DNA of 64,000 bases, from assembly GCA_937886445.1 (NCBI GenBank), contig CALGBY010000043.1, forward strand, positions 1-64,000, in the 5' to 3' direction. This DNA is from an uncultured Clostridia bacterium (GTDB lineage Bacteria; Bacillota; Clostridia; Christensenellales; Aristaeellaceae). The notes beneath the pieces were generated by a model, which was not told where the DNA came from, did not search any database, and worked only from the letters and a program-made list of their open reading frames with translations. Made by a program: the position numbers and the translations under genes. Below, piece after piece: positions 1 through 8,951 of this stretch (positions are counted from its first letter, which is position 1; the number at the start of each line of letters is the position of its first letter).

Positions 1-27
1 TCTGGGTTTCAAATCCTCTTTGCTTTT

Positions 28-55
28 GTGGGGCGTTTTTTCACAGCCCCTTTTT
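28..55 (+). terminator. Possible terminator of an upstream plus-strand gene
   Basis: A 5-bp GGGGC/GCCCC stem is followed directly by TTTTT. The gene it would serve lies outside the window. The stem is short and the loop long, so this is tentative. Confidence 0.35.
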
Positions 56-140
56 GATACACGGGTGAAAACTGAGATATCATGAATTGTCAGAGAAGAA
101 GAAAGAAATTTTCTGCAGCAGTTCCGGCATGATACAAACA

Positions 141-187
141 GCCCTTCGGCAAAGCCGCCGCGAGCAGGCAGCGGAGCGCCGAAGGGC
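141..187 (-). terminator. Possible terminator downstream of nnr
   Basis: A perfect 10-bp stem (GCCCTTCGGC pairing with GCCGAAGGGC) encloses a GC-rich loop that can pair further. Read on the minus strand it lies just past the nnr stop, with a weak T-containing tail. Confidence 0.45.
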
Positions 188-224
188 ATATTATTGATGA
201 TAAGGAATCGATCCCGTTTACGGA

Positions 225-1784
225 TCACATGTCCGCGCTTTCTGCGCGTTTTTCGGCCTCCGCGAGGCAGGCGATCAGCCCCTCCGCGGTAAGCTCACGC
301 TCGCCGAAGCGCTCGCCGCCGGCGCGGCCGGCCAAGGCGTGCCACAGCGTGCCCAGAACGGCTGAGAAGAAGGATTCTCCTGTCTGCGCATATAGCGCGG
401 CAATGATGCCGCACAGCACATCGCCGCTGCCGCCCTTGGCAAGGGCGGGCGTGCCGGAGGTGACGATCTGCGTTTCCTCACCGTCGGTGATGACGGGCAC
501 ATCGCTCTTTAATACCACGGTGCAGCCGTAGCGTTCCTGCAGCCTGCGCGCGGCGGAGATCCGGTCTTTCAGAACGGTCTCGGCGGTTTCACCCGTGCCC
601 AGAAGCCGGACGGCTTCTCCGATATGCGGGGTGATGACTGCCCTGTCGCCCGGCTTGATCCCCCGGGCGGAAAGCATATTCAGCGCGTCGGCATCCCATA
701 CAGAGGGACGGTCCTCATCCCAAAGGGCCATGATGCCGCGCCATGCCGCTTCGCTTTTGCCCAGACCGCAGCCAATTGCCAGCACATCGTAAGCGGGACG
801 GCTCTTTACGGCCTGCTCTATATCGATACACATGGCGCCGGGAACCAGCGTCTGCAGCACGGGCATCAGTTCCCGATCACAGGCGATGGTCACAAGCCCC
901 GCTCCTGCCGTAAGGCAGGCCTTCGCGCACATGGCGGCGGCCCCCGCCATGCCCATGCTGCCGGCGTAGATCAGCACACGGCCCATATCGCCCTTGTGGC
1001 ATACGGCGCTCCGGCGGGGCAGGCGCGTGAGCTCCGGTTCCCCGGAGCGTGTTATGCTGTAGATATCCTCGCTGTACAGGGTATCCTGCAGATCCCAAAG
1101 ACCGATATCTTTTACCACGATCCGCCCCACGGCGTCACGCCACGGGGTGAGATACAGCCCGCGCTTGGGGGCGTGGAAGGTAACGGTCACATCGGCGTGT
1201 ACGATGGAAAGCTCATCCGCCGCGCGGCCGGTACCGCCCTCAAGACCGCTGGGGATATCCACGGAAATGACGGGCGCTGGAACAGGGCTGAAATCATGGC
1301 AGGGGCACAGCATCATGCGCTGCGAAAGCGCGTCCGGACGGCCGTGAAAGCCGGTGCCGAAGATGGCGTCCACATAAGCGTCAAAATGTTCCCGCGGGCC
1401 TTCACCGTCAAAGGGAAGCTCCTCCTCGGGCAGATCACGCAGGATCAGTACGCGGTCTGTAAGCAGGCGAAGCAGCTTCAGGTTTTGAATGGCGTTTTCC
1501 GTGACGGGCTCGTCGGAGAGCCACACCTCGGGAATGCCGCCGCGGCTGAGAAAAAGCCTGGCCGCAGCCAGACCGTCACCGCCGTTATTGCCTTTTCCGC
1601 ACAAAAAAAGCACCCTTTTGTCTTTGCAGCTGCCTCCGAGGGCCTCTGTCAGCACATCGGTCACCGCCTCAGCCGCGTGCTCCATGAGCAGCAGGGAGGG
1701 ATAACCGGCCTTGATCGCTTTATCTTCAAGCGCACGCATTTCCTCCGGCGTAAGCACGCCGGAAGCGGCATATGGCAGCATCAT
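225..1784 (-). CDS. nnr: Bifunctional NAD(P)HX epimerase/dehydratase
   Basis: Cytosolic metabolite-repair enzyme. The N-terminal YjeF_N half epimerises damaged (hydrated) NAD(P)HX and the C-terminal carbohydrate-kinase-like half dehydrates the S form using ADP (or ATP). The 519 residues match the usual two-domain fusion. CGKGNNGGDG near residue 63 is the epimerase nucleotide loop, VDIPSGLEGGTG near 170 is also epimerase, and KGGSGDVLCG near 465 is the anion-hole/base motif of the dehydratase. The gene overlaps acpS by 4 bases and appears to be last in the trpS-led minus-strand cluster. The acpS-nnr pairing is common in Firmicutes. Assignment is firm; only the exact start (one of two adjacent Met codons) is open. 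Confidence 0.95.
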   Translation of the reverse strand: MMLPYAASGVLTPEEMRALEDKAIKAGYPSLLLMEHAAEAVTDVLTEALGGSCKDKRVLFLCGKGNNGGDGLAAARLFLSRGGIPEVWLSDEPVTENAIQNLKLLRLLTDRVLILRDLPEEELPFDGEGPREHFDAYVDAIFGTGFHGRPDALSQRMMLCPCHDFSPVPAPVISVDIPSGLEGGTGRAADELSIVHADVTVTFHAPKRGLYLTPWRDAVGRIVVKDIGLWDLQDTLYSEDIYSITRSGEPELTRLPRRSAVCHKGDMGRVLIYAGSMGMAGAAAMCAKACLTAGAGLVTIACDRELMPVLQTLVPGAMCIDIEQAVKSRPAYDVLAIGCGLGKSEAAWRGIMALWDEDRPSVWDADALNMLSARGIKPGDRAVITPHIGEAVRLLGTGETAETVLKDRISAARRLQERYGCTVVLKSDVPVITDGEETQIVTSGTPALAKGGSGDVLCGIIAALYAQTGESFFSAVLGTLWHALAGRAGGERFGERELTAEGLIACLAEAEKRAESADM

Positions 1785-2158
1785 GTATTCCTTTCCGCCG
1801 CCGCGAAGGCAAGCGCCATATTGTTTTCATGGGAAAGAGAAAGATGAAGACAGGTGATATTCATCTGCGAGGCATGAGCGGCAGCCTGACCGCGCAGCTC
1901 GTAATAAGGCTTTCCGTATTTATCATGCAGTATCACGATATCGGCAGGGCTGATGTCCTGAAAGCCGGTACCCAGCGCCTTGACGAACGCTTCCTTTGCG
2001 GCAAAGGCAGCCGCCATGGAGGAAGCGGCCATCCGCCCGCGGTCCGTGATATAGGCCTGTTCCTCGGGGGCGAAATACCGCTTCAGAAAGCGGCCGTCCC
2101 CAAGCAGCTTTTCCATGCGCTCTGTGTCACACAGGTCGCAGCCGATACCCACGATCAT
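1781..2158 (-). CDS. acpS: Holo-[acyl-carrier-protein] synthase
   Basis: Transfers 4'-phosphopantetheine from CoA to the serine of apo-ACP, switching on fatty acid synthesis. The 125-residue length is typical of the AcpS trimer subunit. Visible motifs are GIGCDL at the N-terminus (Mg-binding Asp) and the second signature FAAKEAFVKALGTGF around residues 50-65. I placed the start at the ATG preceding IVGIGCDL because an AGGAGG sits 11 bases upstream; the reading frame extends 11 codons further but without a ribosome site. The last 4 bases overlap nnr, implying translational coupling. Confidence 0.95.
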   Translation of the reverse strand: MIVGIGCDLCDTERMEKLLGDGRFLKRYFAPEEQAYITDRGRMAASSMAAAFAAKEAFVKALGTGFQDISPADIVILHDKYGKPYYELRGQAAAHASQMNITCLHLSLSHENNMALAFAAAERNT

Positions 2159-2215
2159 GCTGAATGTATCCTCCTTCGGATAGGGTGGCAATGATTGTTA
2201 ACAGTTGTATGCCAC

Positions 2216-3172
2216 TCAACCTTTCACCGCCATCATCGCGTTCGCGATGGCACGGGCGGTCACCTCCGCCGCGGCCATGCACAGCTTGACGAAATTTACT
2301 TCGCTGTTTACCCGGCCGGTGGCCAGGGCAAACAGGGTGTCGCCGTCCATCTGCGTGTGAACGGGACGGATGGTGCGCGCAAGGCCGTCATGTGCCACAT
2401 CCGCAAGGCGGTTGGCCTGCGCCTTGGAAAGTTTGCAGTCCACAGCCACGCAGCCGATGGTGGTATTGCTGCCGGGCAGCCCGCGCAGAGTGGCCGGCAC
2501 CGGAGCCTGGCCGAAGAGCAGATCCTCGCACAGCACCGGTGTTCCGTCCGGCATATGTCCGCAGCCCAGAGGCTTTCCGGTGCGCGGGTGATAGACATCG
2601 CCGCAGGCGTTGACTGCCACCGCCGCGCCCACGGTCACGCCCTCGGGCAGGGTGACGGAGGCGGAGCCGATACCGCCGCGCTGAGGCACGGTGCCCGGCA
2701 CCAGCTTTCCCACGGTGGCGCCGCAGCCGGCACCCACGCTGCCCTGCTGAAAGGCTTTTCCCGCGTTGGCGCAGGCCTCACGACCCATCATGGCGTCCGG
2801 GCGCACATAGGGGTTTCCCTCCGCAAGGTCAAACAGCACAGCGGCGGGCACGATCGGCACCCGGCATACGCCCATATCCATGCCTACATCCATCTGTTCA
2901 AGATACCGCATCACGCCGCAGGCAGCTTCAAGCCCGTAGGCGCTGCCGCCGCTCAGCACGACGGCGTTGACCTTTTCCACCAGATTGCCCGGACGGAGCA
3001 GGTCTGTTTCCCTTGTGCCGGGAGCGGCTCCGCGTACGGAAACACCGCCTGTCGCGCCGTCTCCGGCGCACAGGATCACCGTAACACCGGTGCGGGCGTC
3101 TTCATCCTGCGCGTGTCCCGCACGGATACCGTGTACATCGCATATGCTGCCGGGATAAAGTGTTTTAGCCAT
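2216..3172 (-). CDS. P1 family (S58, DmpA-like) peptidase
   Basis: Member of the Ntn-hydrolase-like P1/S58 family, which includes DmpA aminopeptidase and nylon-oligomer hydrolases and autocleaves to expose a catalytic Ser or Thr. The 318-residue protein shows the family blocks: a VVLSGGSAYG segment near residue 71, GSVGAGCGATVGK near 144, GGIGSAS near 166, then NTTIG (236-240) followed by AHDGLAR and DGDTLFALATG. The Thr in NTTIG is the expected self-cleavage nucleophile. No signal peptide, so probably cytosolic. The substrate cannot be read from sequence. Start is supported by GAGGG upstream. Confidence 0.88.
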   Translation of the reverse strand: MAKTLYPGSICDVHGIRAGHAQDEDARTGVTVILCAGDGATGGVSVRGAAPGTRETDLLRPGNLVEKVNAVVLSGGSAYGLEAACGVMRYLEQMDVGMDMGVCRVPIVPAAVLFDLAEGNPYVRPDAMMGREACANAGKAFQQGSVGAGCGATVGKLVPGTVPQRGGIGSASVTLPEGVTVGAAVAVNACGDVYHPRTGKPLGCGHMPDGTPVLCEDLLFGQAPVPATLRGLPGSNTTIGCVAVDCKLSKAQANRLADVAHDGLARTIRPVHTQMDGDTLFALATGRVNSEVNFVKLCMAAAEVTARAIANAMMAVKG

Positions 3173-3262
3173 AACAGTCCCTCTTTTATATCGTATGAGG
3201 CCATACCGCTCGAATGAGGCACCGCTCAGCGTGCCGGAGGATCGTTCGGTATTGCCCCGGGA

Positions 3263-4138
3263 TCATGCGCGGGCAAGGACAGCCTTTACAAGCTCCGCGA
3301 TGGCTTCGTCCCTGTTGGTCTCATTGAACATTTCGTGCCGTCCGTCCTTATAAATGCGCACGGTGATATTCCCAAGCCCGGCCTTTCGGTATTCCTCCGC
3401 TGTGGTTTCCACGCCTTTTCCCATCTGACCTACGGGATCCCGGTCGCCTGAAAGCAGGAGCACGGGCAGATCCTTTCTGATGGTATTGAGACGGGAGGTT
3501 TTGCACAGCCGCATCAGCCCGCCGAAAAAGTCATGGAAGGCGGAGCCGGTAAAGGTGAAGCCGCAAAGCGGATCGGCAATATAGCTGTCCACATGCCTTT
3601 CATCGCGGGTAAGCCAGTCAAAATCCGTCCGTGCGGGCTTGAACGGCTTGTTGTTGCCCTTGAAGGCAATGCCGTTGACAAACTCGGCGGGCTTTTTCTT
3701 TTTGCTTAAGGATGCCAGCAGGAAGCCGGAGGAACACAGCGGCAGGGGATAATGCCCCGTACCGGAAAGCACCAGAGCGTCAATGGCGCTGCTGTTGTTT
3801 ATCACGTATTCTCTCGCGAGAAAGCTGCCCATGCTGTGCCCGAGCAGCACCAGCGGCACGTCGGGAAAACGGGCGCGCAGCCTTCGCGTTACTTCAAGCT
3901 GATCGGTGATCAGGGTATCCCAGCCGTCCTTTTCAGCAAACCAGCCGAGTGTTTCGGCGTTCGGCCCGTGTCCGCGCAGGCTGATCCCGGCCACAGCGAT
4001 GCCCTGCCGGTTCAGATCCGCGGCAAGGCGCGCGTAGCGGCCGATATATTCGGCCATGCCGTGGATCACCTGGATCACAGCCTTTGTTTCGCCCTCAGGC
4101 TGCCATACTGTCAGTTCACGATCGATACTGTATGCCAT
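3263..4138 (-). CDS. Alpha/beta hydrolase (monoacylglycerol lipase-like)
   Basis: Serine hydrolase of the Hydrolase_4/lysophospholipase type, 291 residues, no signal peptide. The nucleophile elbow GHSMGS puts the catalytic Ser at residue 102. An HG motif (residues 26-27) forms the oxyanion region. The acid is likely the Asp in LLSGDRDPVG and the base the His in DGRHEMFNE near the C-terminus. RGHG near residue 55 is typical of monoglyceride lipase relatives. It lies between trpS and the P1 peptidase on the same strand with short gaps, so the genes are probably cotranscribed. Physiological substrate is unknown. Confidence 0.85.
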   Translation of the reverse strand: MAYSIDRELTVWQPEGETKAVIQVIHGMAEYIGRYARLAADLNRQGIAVAGISLRGHGPNAETLGWFAEKDGWDTLITDQLEVTRRLRARFPDVPLVLLGHSMGSFLAREYVINNSSAIDALVLSGTGHYPLPLCSSGFLLASLSKKKKPAEFVNGIAFKGNNKPFKPARTDFDWLTRDERHVDSYIADPLCGFTFTGSAFHDFFGGLMRLCKTSRLNTIRKDLPVLLLSGDRDPVGQMGKGVETTAEEYRKAGLGNITVRIYKDGRHEMFNETNRDEAIAELVKAVLARA

Positions 4139-4177
4139 CTTAACGGTCTCCTTTCATCGGCGGGAGGCGGGATGGTG

Positions 4178-5191
4178 TCAAAGCTGGTAGAGGCCGACCT
4201 TCTTATAAACCTTGCGCAGCGTTTTCATGGCGAGATACTGCGCGCGTTCGGCGTTTTGCTTCAGTACACCGGCCAGATAGTTCTTGTCGGAGATGATATC
4301 ATTGTACTTTTGCTGGATGGGAGTCAGCTCCGCGAGCACGGCCTCGGTAACGGCGTCCTTGAGCGCGCCGTAGCCCATACCCTGCAGGGAGGCAGCGGCT
4401 TCCTCGGGCGTTTTGCCCGTAAGCACGGCAAGAATGGTAAGCAGATTGCTTACGCCGGGCTTGTTTTCGGGGTCAAAGCGGATCTCGCCGTCACTGTCGG
4501 TCACCGCGCGCTTCAGCTTGCGGCGGATCACATCGGGCGCGTCCAGCACGGCGATGTAGGTATCCTCGGGGTCGGATTTGCTCATCTTTTTGGTGGGCTC
4601 TGCGAGGCTCATCACCTTGGCGCCGGATTTGGCGATCACGGGCTCCGGCAGAGTGAACACGTCGCCGTAAATGCCGTTGAAGCGCTGGGCGATGTCACGG
4701 CAGATCTCCACATGCTGCTTCTGGTCCACCCCCACGGGCACATAGTCCGTCTGGTAGAGCAGGATATCGCTGGCCATCAGCACGGGATAGGTGAAAAGAC
4801 CGGCGTTGATGTTATCGGCATGCTTGGCGGATTTATCCTTGAACTGCGTCATACGGCTGAGCTCGCCCATATAGGTGAAGCAGTTGAGGATCCAGGCCAG
4901 CTCGGCGTGTGCCGGTACATGGCTCTGGCAGTAGATGATGTTCTTTTCAGGGTCCAGGCCGCAGGCGATGTAAATGGCGGCCAGAGAAGCGGTGCGCTTC
5001 CTCAGCTCCGCCGGATCCTGCCTTACGGTGAGGGTATGCAGGTCCGCCATGCAGTACAGGCAGTCCGCGTTCTCAAAGTGTGTAAAATTGCGCAGCGCGC
5101 CGATGTAGTTGCCCAGTGTGATGTTGCCGCTGGGCTGGATGCCGGAAAAGACCACCTTTTTCTTTTCCGGCTTTTGTACTTGTTCGCTCAT
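4178..5191 (-). CDS. trpS: Tryptophan--tRNA ligase
   Basis: Class I aminoacyl-tRNA synthetase charging tRNA-Trp, 337 residues as started here, the normal bacterial length. Near the N-terminus FSGIQPSGNITLGNYIGAL carries the HIGH-equivalent, and KMSKSDP is the KMSKS loop. I chose the ATG before SEQVQKPEKK; the frame remains open for 28 more codons upstream but those would run through the T-box terminator. A ribosome site (AAAGGACGG) lies about 10 bases before the ATG. Expression is expected to be induced by uncharged tRNA-Trp through the leader described separately. Confidence 0.97.
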   Translation of the reverse strand: MSEQVQKPEKKKVVFSGIQPSGNITLGNYIGALRNFTHFENADCLYCMADLHTLTVRQDPAELRKRTASLAAIYIACGLDPEKNIIYCQSHVPAHAELAWILNCFTYMGELSRMTQFKDKSAKHADNINAGLFTYPVLMASDILLYQTDYVPVGVDQKQHVEICRDIAQRFNGIYGDVFTLPEPVIAKSGAKVMSLAEPTKKMSKSDPEDTYIAVLDAPDVIRRKLKRAVTDSDGEIRFDPENKPGVSNLLTILAVLTGKTPEEAAASLQGMGYGALKDAVTEAVLAELTPIQQKYNDIISDKNYLAGVLKQNAERAQYLAMKTLRKVYKKVGLYQL

Positions 5192-5228
5192 GATGGATGT
5201 CCGTCCTTTCGTATCGGGCTTTATACAG

Positions 5229-5466
5229 AAAAACGCCCCAAGCGATCTGCCTGAGGCGGTATCCCGCGGTGCCACTCAAATTCAGCCGCTGCAGCGGCCC
5301 TTTAAGGCGTATAACGTTCGCCGCCCGTTACGGGATAATGCCGTGATCACGGTTTCCCCCGTACCCTCGAAAGCCCATTCTCCGTATATGCTCCGTCCCC
5401 GTTCCACCGTACCGGGTGACTCTCTGTGCGAACATATGCCGGATACTCTTCTTTTTCGCCGGTTTC
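5229..5466 (-). promoter_or_regulatory. Tryptophan T-box leader (riboswitch) of trpS
   Basis: Read on the minus strand, the leader contains AGAGAG of Stem I, then GAATGGGCTTTCGA, whose TGG (5375-5377) is the expected Trp specifier codon, then the T-box core TGGCACCGCGG (5264-5274). UGGC can pair with the GCCA end of a tRNA-Trp with a G discriminator base. Immediately after comes an intrinsic terminator (stem CGCCTCA/TTGGGGCG then TTTTT, 5229-5258). This is the classical layout for tRNA-sensing antitermination. The 5' boundary is inferred from the promoter. Confidence 0.93.
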
Positions 5467-5472
5467 CTGCAT

Positions 5473-5501
5473 ATTATATATCTGAAAGCGCTTTATGTCA
5501 A
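5473..5501 (-). promoter_or_regulatory. Sigma-A promoter of trpS, consensus boxes
   Basis: TTGACA (5496-5501) and TATAAT (5473-5478) are separated by exactly 17 bases. The spacer contains the palindrome AAAGCGCTTT, which resembles the core of a catabolite-responsive element (12 of 14 positions by eye). Confidence 0.88.
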
Positions 5502-5576
5502 GCAAAAGCGCGTACGAACGCGCCGTATCCGGGGCAGGCGGATGAGGGTGCTCAAAAGCTGCCGGAAGCGTTTTGC

Positions 5577-5605
5577 TTGAGCGCGTGCCCGAAGTGTGGT
5601 ACAAT
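5577..5605 (+). promoter_or_regulatory. Promoter for the methyltransferase gene
   Basis: TTGAGC (5577-5582), 17-base spacer, TACAAT (5600-5605). It faces away from the trpS promoter and would give a leader of about 155 bases, in which I see no clear riboswitch. Confidence 0.65.
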
Positions 5606-5768
5606 GATCCTGTGTTGTCCGGGCGGAGCATATGACGGTTCCGGAAAGAGGAACGCTTTTGACGCGTGAACGCGGAAAGGCATTGCTGTGCCGGGACAGC
5701 AGTCTGTATCTGAAAATTCTGATGCATGGCGGAGGAACCGACTGCGTCCGCCGGAGGAGGAAAAGAGG

Positions 5769-6686
5769 ATGCGCGACGCCGCTTCTTTGCGTCTCACCTG
5801 TGACCTGAATGCCTATATCACTTCCTATGCGCCGCGCGTGGTGTACACCCCGGAACAGCTTGAAAGCGCCTTGCGGAGCTATACGGAGGAGGAAATGCAG
5901 ACGCTGCGGGACGCCGGCTGGCTGGGGGATGATTTTGAATGCTTTTACGCTGTGAACCGTTTTCTGAATGAGACCGGCGCGGCGGAACGGGCGGGGGATA
6001 TCTGGCTGCGGCAGGTGTATTCCGAGGCGAAAAGACTGGATGCCGGAGCCTTCCGGCGGGATCCCTACCTTTCACGCATCCGTGTGCCCGAGAAGCGCAT
6101 CGGACGCTTTCAGCTGAAGCAGGTAAGCTATCTGCCGGGGGAGTTTCTGCAGTACGATATGCCCGATCTTTCCCGTCCTCATGTTACGCCGAAACTGGGC
6201 TTTTTTACCGAAAGGGTGACCTTTCCCGCCGTATACGAGGGAAACATGCCGTGGGTGAGCGTATGCCCCAGCGAGGTGAACAGCATGCTGCCCGATACCG
6301 TGCCCGCGCACGGAAAGGTGCTTGTGCTGGGGCTGGGACTGGGATACTATCCGTACATCCTGTCGCTGAAGGAGGATGTGGAAAGCATCGTGATCGTGGA
6401 ACTGCAAAAGGAGATCATCGATCTGTTCAGCGCGTATATCCTGCCGCAGTTTGAACACAGGGAGAAGCTCACGGTGGTGCAGGCGGACGCGTTCAGCTAT
6501 CTTGAGACCGTGCGGGACGGTGATTTTGATTTTTGCTATGCCGATATCTGGGAGGGCGAGGAGGACGGAGCGGAGGCGTACAGGCGTATCCTTCCGCATG
6601 AAAAGCGGCTGTCCGGCACCGCCTTTGCCTACTGGATCAGGGATGCGATCCAGAGGCGGGCGGAGGAGGAAAACGGCGGTCAATGA
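5769..6686 (+). CDS. Class I SAM-dependent methyltransferase-like protein
   Basis: 305-residue protein with a Rossmann methyltransferase core in its second half. VLVLGLGLGYYPYIL is the glycine-rich SAM loop, followed by an acidic strand end (IVIVELQKEIIDLF) that should bind the ribose, and QADAFSYL plus DFDFCYADIWEG as later motifs. The fold resembles spermidine synthase-like proteins, but the polyamine signature is not evident. The first 150 residues are not recognised. The start was taken at the ATG preceded by GGAGGAGG. Substrate unknown; it could equally be a non-catalytic SAM binder. Confidence 0.7.
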   Translation: MRDAASLRLTCDLNAYITSYAPRVVYTPEQLESALRSYTEEEMQTLRDAGWLGDDFECFYAVNRFLNETGAAERAGDIWLRQVYSEAKRLDAGAFRRDPYLSRIRVPEKRIGRFQLKQVSYLPGEFLQYDMPDLSRPHVTPKLGFFTERVTFPAVYEGNMPWVSVCPSEVNSMLPDTVPAHGKVLVLGLGLGYYPYILSLKEDVESIVIVELQKEIIDLFSAYILPQFEHREKLTVVQADAFSYLETVRDGDFDFCYADIWEGEEDGAEAYRRILPHEKRLSGTAFAYWIRDAIQRRAEEENGGQ

Positions 6687-6739
6687 TACCCCGGCGGGGT
6701 TTTGCCCCGTCATACCGGATAATATAAGGAGGATGTCAC

Positions 6740-8149
6740 ATGGATGAATACCGTTCTTTTCGCGAAGCGGGTGTAAGCGCTTCGCTGCTGAACAGGTTTT
6801 TTACGGAATGGGAAAAGGTAAAGGAAAAGGTGCAGTTTCATTCCATGGTGCTCCTGCGGCACGGAAAACATGTGATGACAGCGGATTTTTCCCCTTATGA
6901 CAGTACGACAGCGCACATGCTGTTTTCCCTTTCCAAAAGCTTTACCTCCGCGGCGGCAGGCTTTGCCGTAAGCGAGGGATTGTTTCGCTGGGATACCCCG
7001 GTCACTGATCTCCTCCGGGAGGAGATCCCGGAGGGCAGAGAGGAAGAACTGAAGCAGGTCACGCTGGAAAGCCTGCTCGTGATGGGAAGCGGCCTGGATG
7101 AGGCAAGCGACTCGCCGTCGCCCGATCCCAAAGTGACCTGGGCACGCCATGTGCTGAGCTTTCCCGTCAAATACCCGCCCATGACGCATTTTCATTACAA
7201 CACCTTCGGAACCTATCTCATATCCTGTATGGTGGAGAAGGCGGCGGGACAGAGCCTGACGGATTATCTTGCCCCGCGCCTGTTTGACAAACTCGGCATT
7301 GAAAAACCTGTGTGGGAAAAAAGCCCGGAGGGTATCTGCTGCGGAGGCTTCGGCCTGTATCTTTCGGCTGAAAGCATCTCCCACTTCGGTCAGTGTCTGC
7401 TGGATGGCGGCCGGTACAACGGGGAACAGGTGCTTCCGGAGGGCTGGACGGAGCTGGCCACCCGCGAGCATATCGCCAACTACACCGGTGTTCCCGAACC
7501 CGGCAATGAATGGGCACAGGGCTACGGCTTTCAGTTCTGGCGCTGCATAGGCGGACGCTACCGCGGCGACGGCGCGATGGGCCAATTGTGCCTTGTGGAT
7601 GAGGCGCATGACGCGGTACTGGCTGTTACCTGCGGGACAGGCGATATGGGAGAGGAATACCGGCTGATACGGGAATACCTGATCCCCGCGCTGGACGGCG
7701 CGTTGCCGGAGGACAGTGACGAGGCTGAGGCGGAGCTGAAAAACAGGATCGCCGGCCTTTTCTATGATCTGCCGCAAGATGACGGCAGCGCTTTCTCGCT
7801 GCCTGCCGGCACATATGCCGTGAAATATGAAGGAACAGAGCTGACTGTTGCGTTTGAAAAAGGCGTGTACGGGCTGGTAGTGCTGGATATCTCCTTCGGA
7901 AGCGATGAATACCAACGCTTTTATCTGCCCCGCGGCAGCGCGGCGCTGTGCGGCATCGTATACGCCGGTATGCAGCAGCCGTTTTTCGGCTGCTGCGCGG
8001 GCAGGAACGGAAGGCTGCACGTTTCGCTGCGCTGCCTTTGCGGACCCGCCTGCTGTGAAGGTGTATTCTATACCGAAGATGAAAAACTGATCTTTGACGG
8101 AACGGGTGTGGATTTCCCGTCCGGCCATGTTGAATTTACCGCGAAATAA
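6740..8149 (+). CDS. Beta-lactamase-fold serine hydrolase
   Basis: 469-residue member of the class C beta-lactamase/penicillin-binding-protein-like family (Pfam Beta-lactamase). The SxxK motif is SLSK at residues 63-66 within LFSLSKSFTS. The second motif reads HYNTFGTYLI rather than the usual YSN, a departure at the general-base region. No signal peptide is seen, so it is probably cytosolic and more likely an esterase or peptidase than an antibiotic-resistance enzyme. The C-terminal 120 residues form an extra domain of unknown role. GGAGG lies 7 bases before the ATG. The esterase gene follows 22 bases downstream. Confidence 0.8.
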   Translation: MDEYRSFREAGVSASLLNRFFTEWEKVKEKVQFHSMVLLRHGKHVMTADFSPYDSTTAHMLFSLSKSFTSAAAGFAVSEGLFRWDTPVTDLLREEIPEGREEELKQVTLESLLVMGSGLDEASDSPSPDPKVTWARHVLSFPVKYPPMTHFHYNTFGTYLISCMVEKAAGQSLTDYLAPRLFDKLGIEKPVWEKSPEGICCGGFGLYLSAESISHFGQCLLDGGRYNGEQVLPEGWTELATREHIANYTGVPEPGNEWAQGYGFQFWRCIGGRYRGDGAMGQLCLVDEAHDAVLAVTCGTGDMGEEYRLIREYLIPALDGALPEDSDEAEAELKNRIAGLFYDLPQDDGSAFSLPAGTYAVKYEGTELTVAFEKGVYGLVVLDISFGSDEYQRFYLPRGSAALCGIVYAGMQQPFFGCCAGRNGRLHVSLRCLCGPACCEGVFYTEDEKLIFDGTGVDFPSGHVEFTAK

Positions 8150-8171
8150 ATACAGAAATGAGGGGATACTT

Positions 8172-8951
8172 ATGGCTTTCATGAATATCGAGTACTATTC
8201 CCGCGCGCTGCGCAGGCAGACTTCCTTTAAGCTGCTGATCCCGAATGACCCGAGAGAGGGAACGGAATTTGATGAAAACGCCCCGCTGGATACGCTGTTC
8301 CTGCTGCATGGCTATACCGGAAACGCCGGCAACTGGGTGCCGGAATATCTGTGTGAAAAATACCGTTTTGCCATTGTGATGCCGAACGGGGAAAACAGCT
8401 TTTATCTGAACGGCCTTTCAGCGGGACACGCGTTTCAGACGATGGTGGGGGAGGAACTGGTCGATTATGTGCGCCGCACCTTCCGCCTGGCAAACGGCAG
8501 GGAACACACCTTTATCGCCGGCCTCAGCATGGGCGGCTTCGGCGCGCTGCATACGGCACTGGCCTATCCGGAGACCTTCGGAAAGGCCGTCTGCCTGTCT
8601 TCCGCCTTTATTCAGGATAATGTCCGCCAAATGACGCCCGGCTTTTCGGACGGCTTTGCCAATTTCGAATACTACCGCGAATGCTTCGGAGAGCCTGCCG
8701 CGCTTGAAACAAGTGAAAATGATCCGAAAAACCAGGTAATGCGTCTCAAAAAAGAAGAAAAGCTTTTCCCGGGGATCTTTATGGCCTGCGGGACGGAGGA
8801 CTTTCTGCTGAGGGAAAACCGTGAGATGCACGCCTTCCTTTCGGCAGAGCAGGTGGAGCATACCTATATCGAAGGACCCGGTATCCACGATATGGCGTTC
8901 TGGAGCAAATATATCGTAAAGGGCATTGAATGGATCTATGAAGGCAAGTGA
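8172..8951 (+). CDS. Esterase D/tributyrin-esterase family hydrolase
   Basis: 259-residue alpha/beta hydrolase of the putative-esterase family (PF00756, like EstA/FrmB). FLLHGYTGNAGNW around residues 43-55 gives the oxyanion region, and the nucleophile elbow GLSMGGFG puts Ser at 119. IHDMAFW near the C-terminus contains the likely catalytic His. It starts at the ATG following GAGGGGATACTT; the frame extends 26 codons upstream into the previous gene and that extension was discarded. Probably cotranscribed with the preceding serine hydrolase. Possible roles are deacetylation of plant acyl esters or small-ester hydrolysis; neither can be decided here. Confidence 0.85.
   Translation: MAFMNIEYYSRALRRQTSFKLLIPNDPREGTEFDENAPLDTLFLLHGYTGNAGNWVPEYLCEKYRFAIVMPNGENSFYLNGLSAGHAFQTMVGEELVDYVRRTFRLANGREHTFIAGLSMGGFGALHTALAYPETFGKAVCLSSAFIQDNVRQMTPGFSDGFANFEYYRECFGEPAALETSENDPKNQVMRLKKEEKLFPGIFMACGTEDFLLRENREMHAFLSAEQVEHTYIEGPGIHDMAFWSKYIVKGIEWIYEGK

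Noticed and set aside
1..24. Possible tRNA 3' end at the window edge (GGTTTCAAATCC)
   Set aside because: The T-loop would need an extra base and the stem does not pair, so a tRNA is not supported.
624..1847. A 407-codon plus-strand frame opposite nnr
   Set aside because: The minus-strand NnrE/NnrD motifs are complete; the plus frame has no ribosome site or similarity.
3244..3257. CGGTATTGCCCC, similar to the MITE terminal repeat
   Set aside because: Only about ten bases match and there is no partner repeat nearby; treated as chance.
6740..8149. Antibiotic beta-lactamase
   Set aside because: No secretion signal and an atypical second motif; the fold is shared with many esterases and peptidases, so resistance is not claimed.
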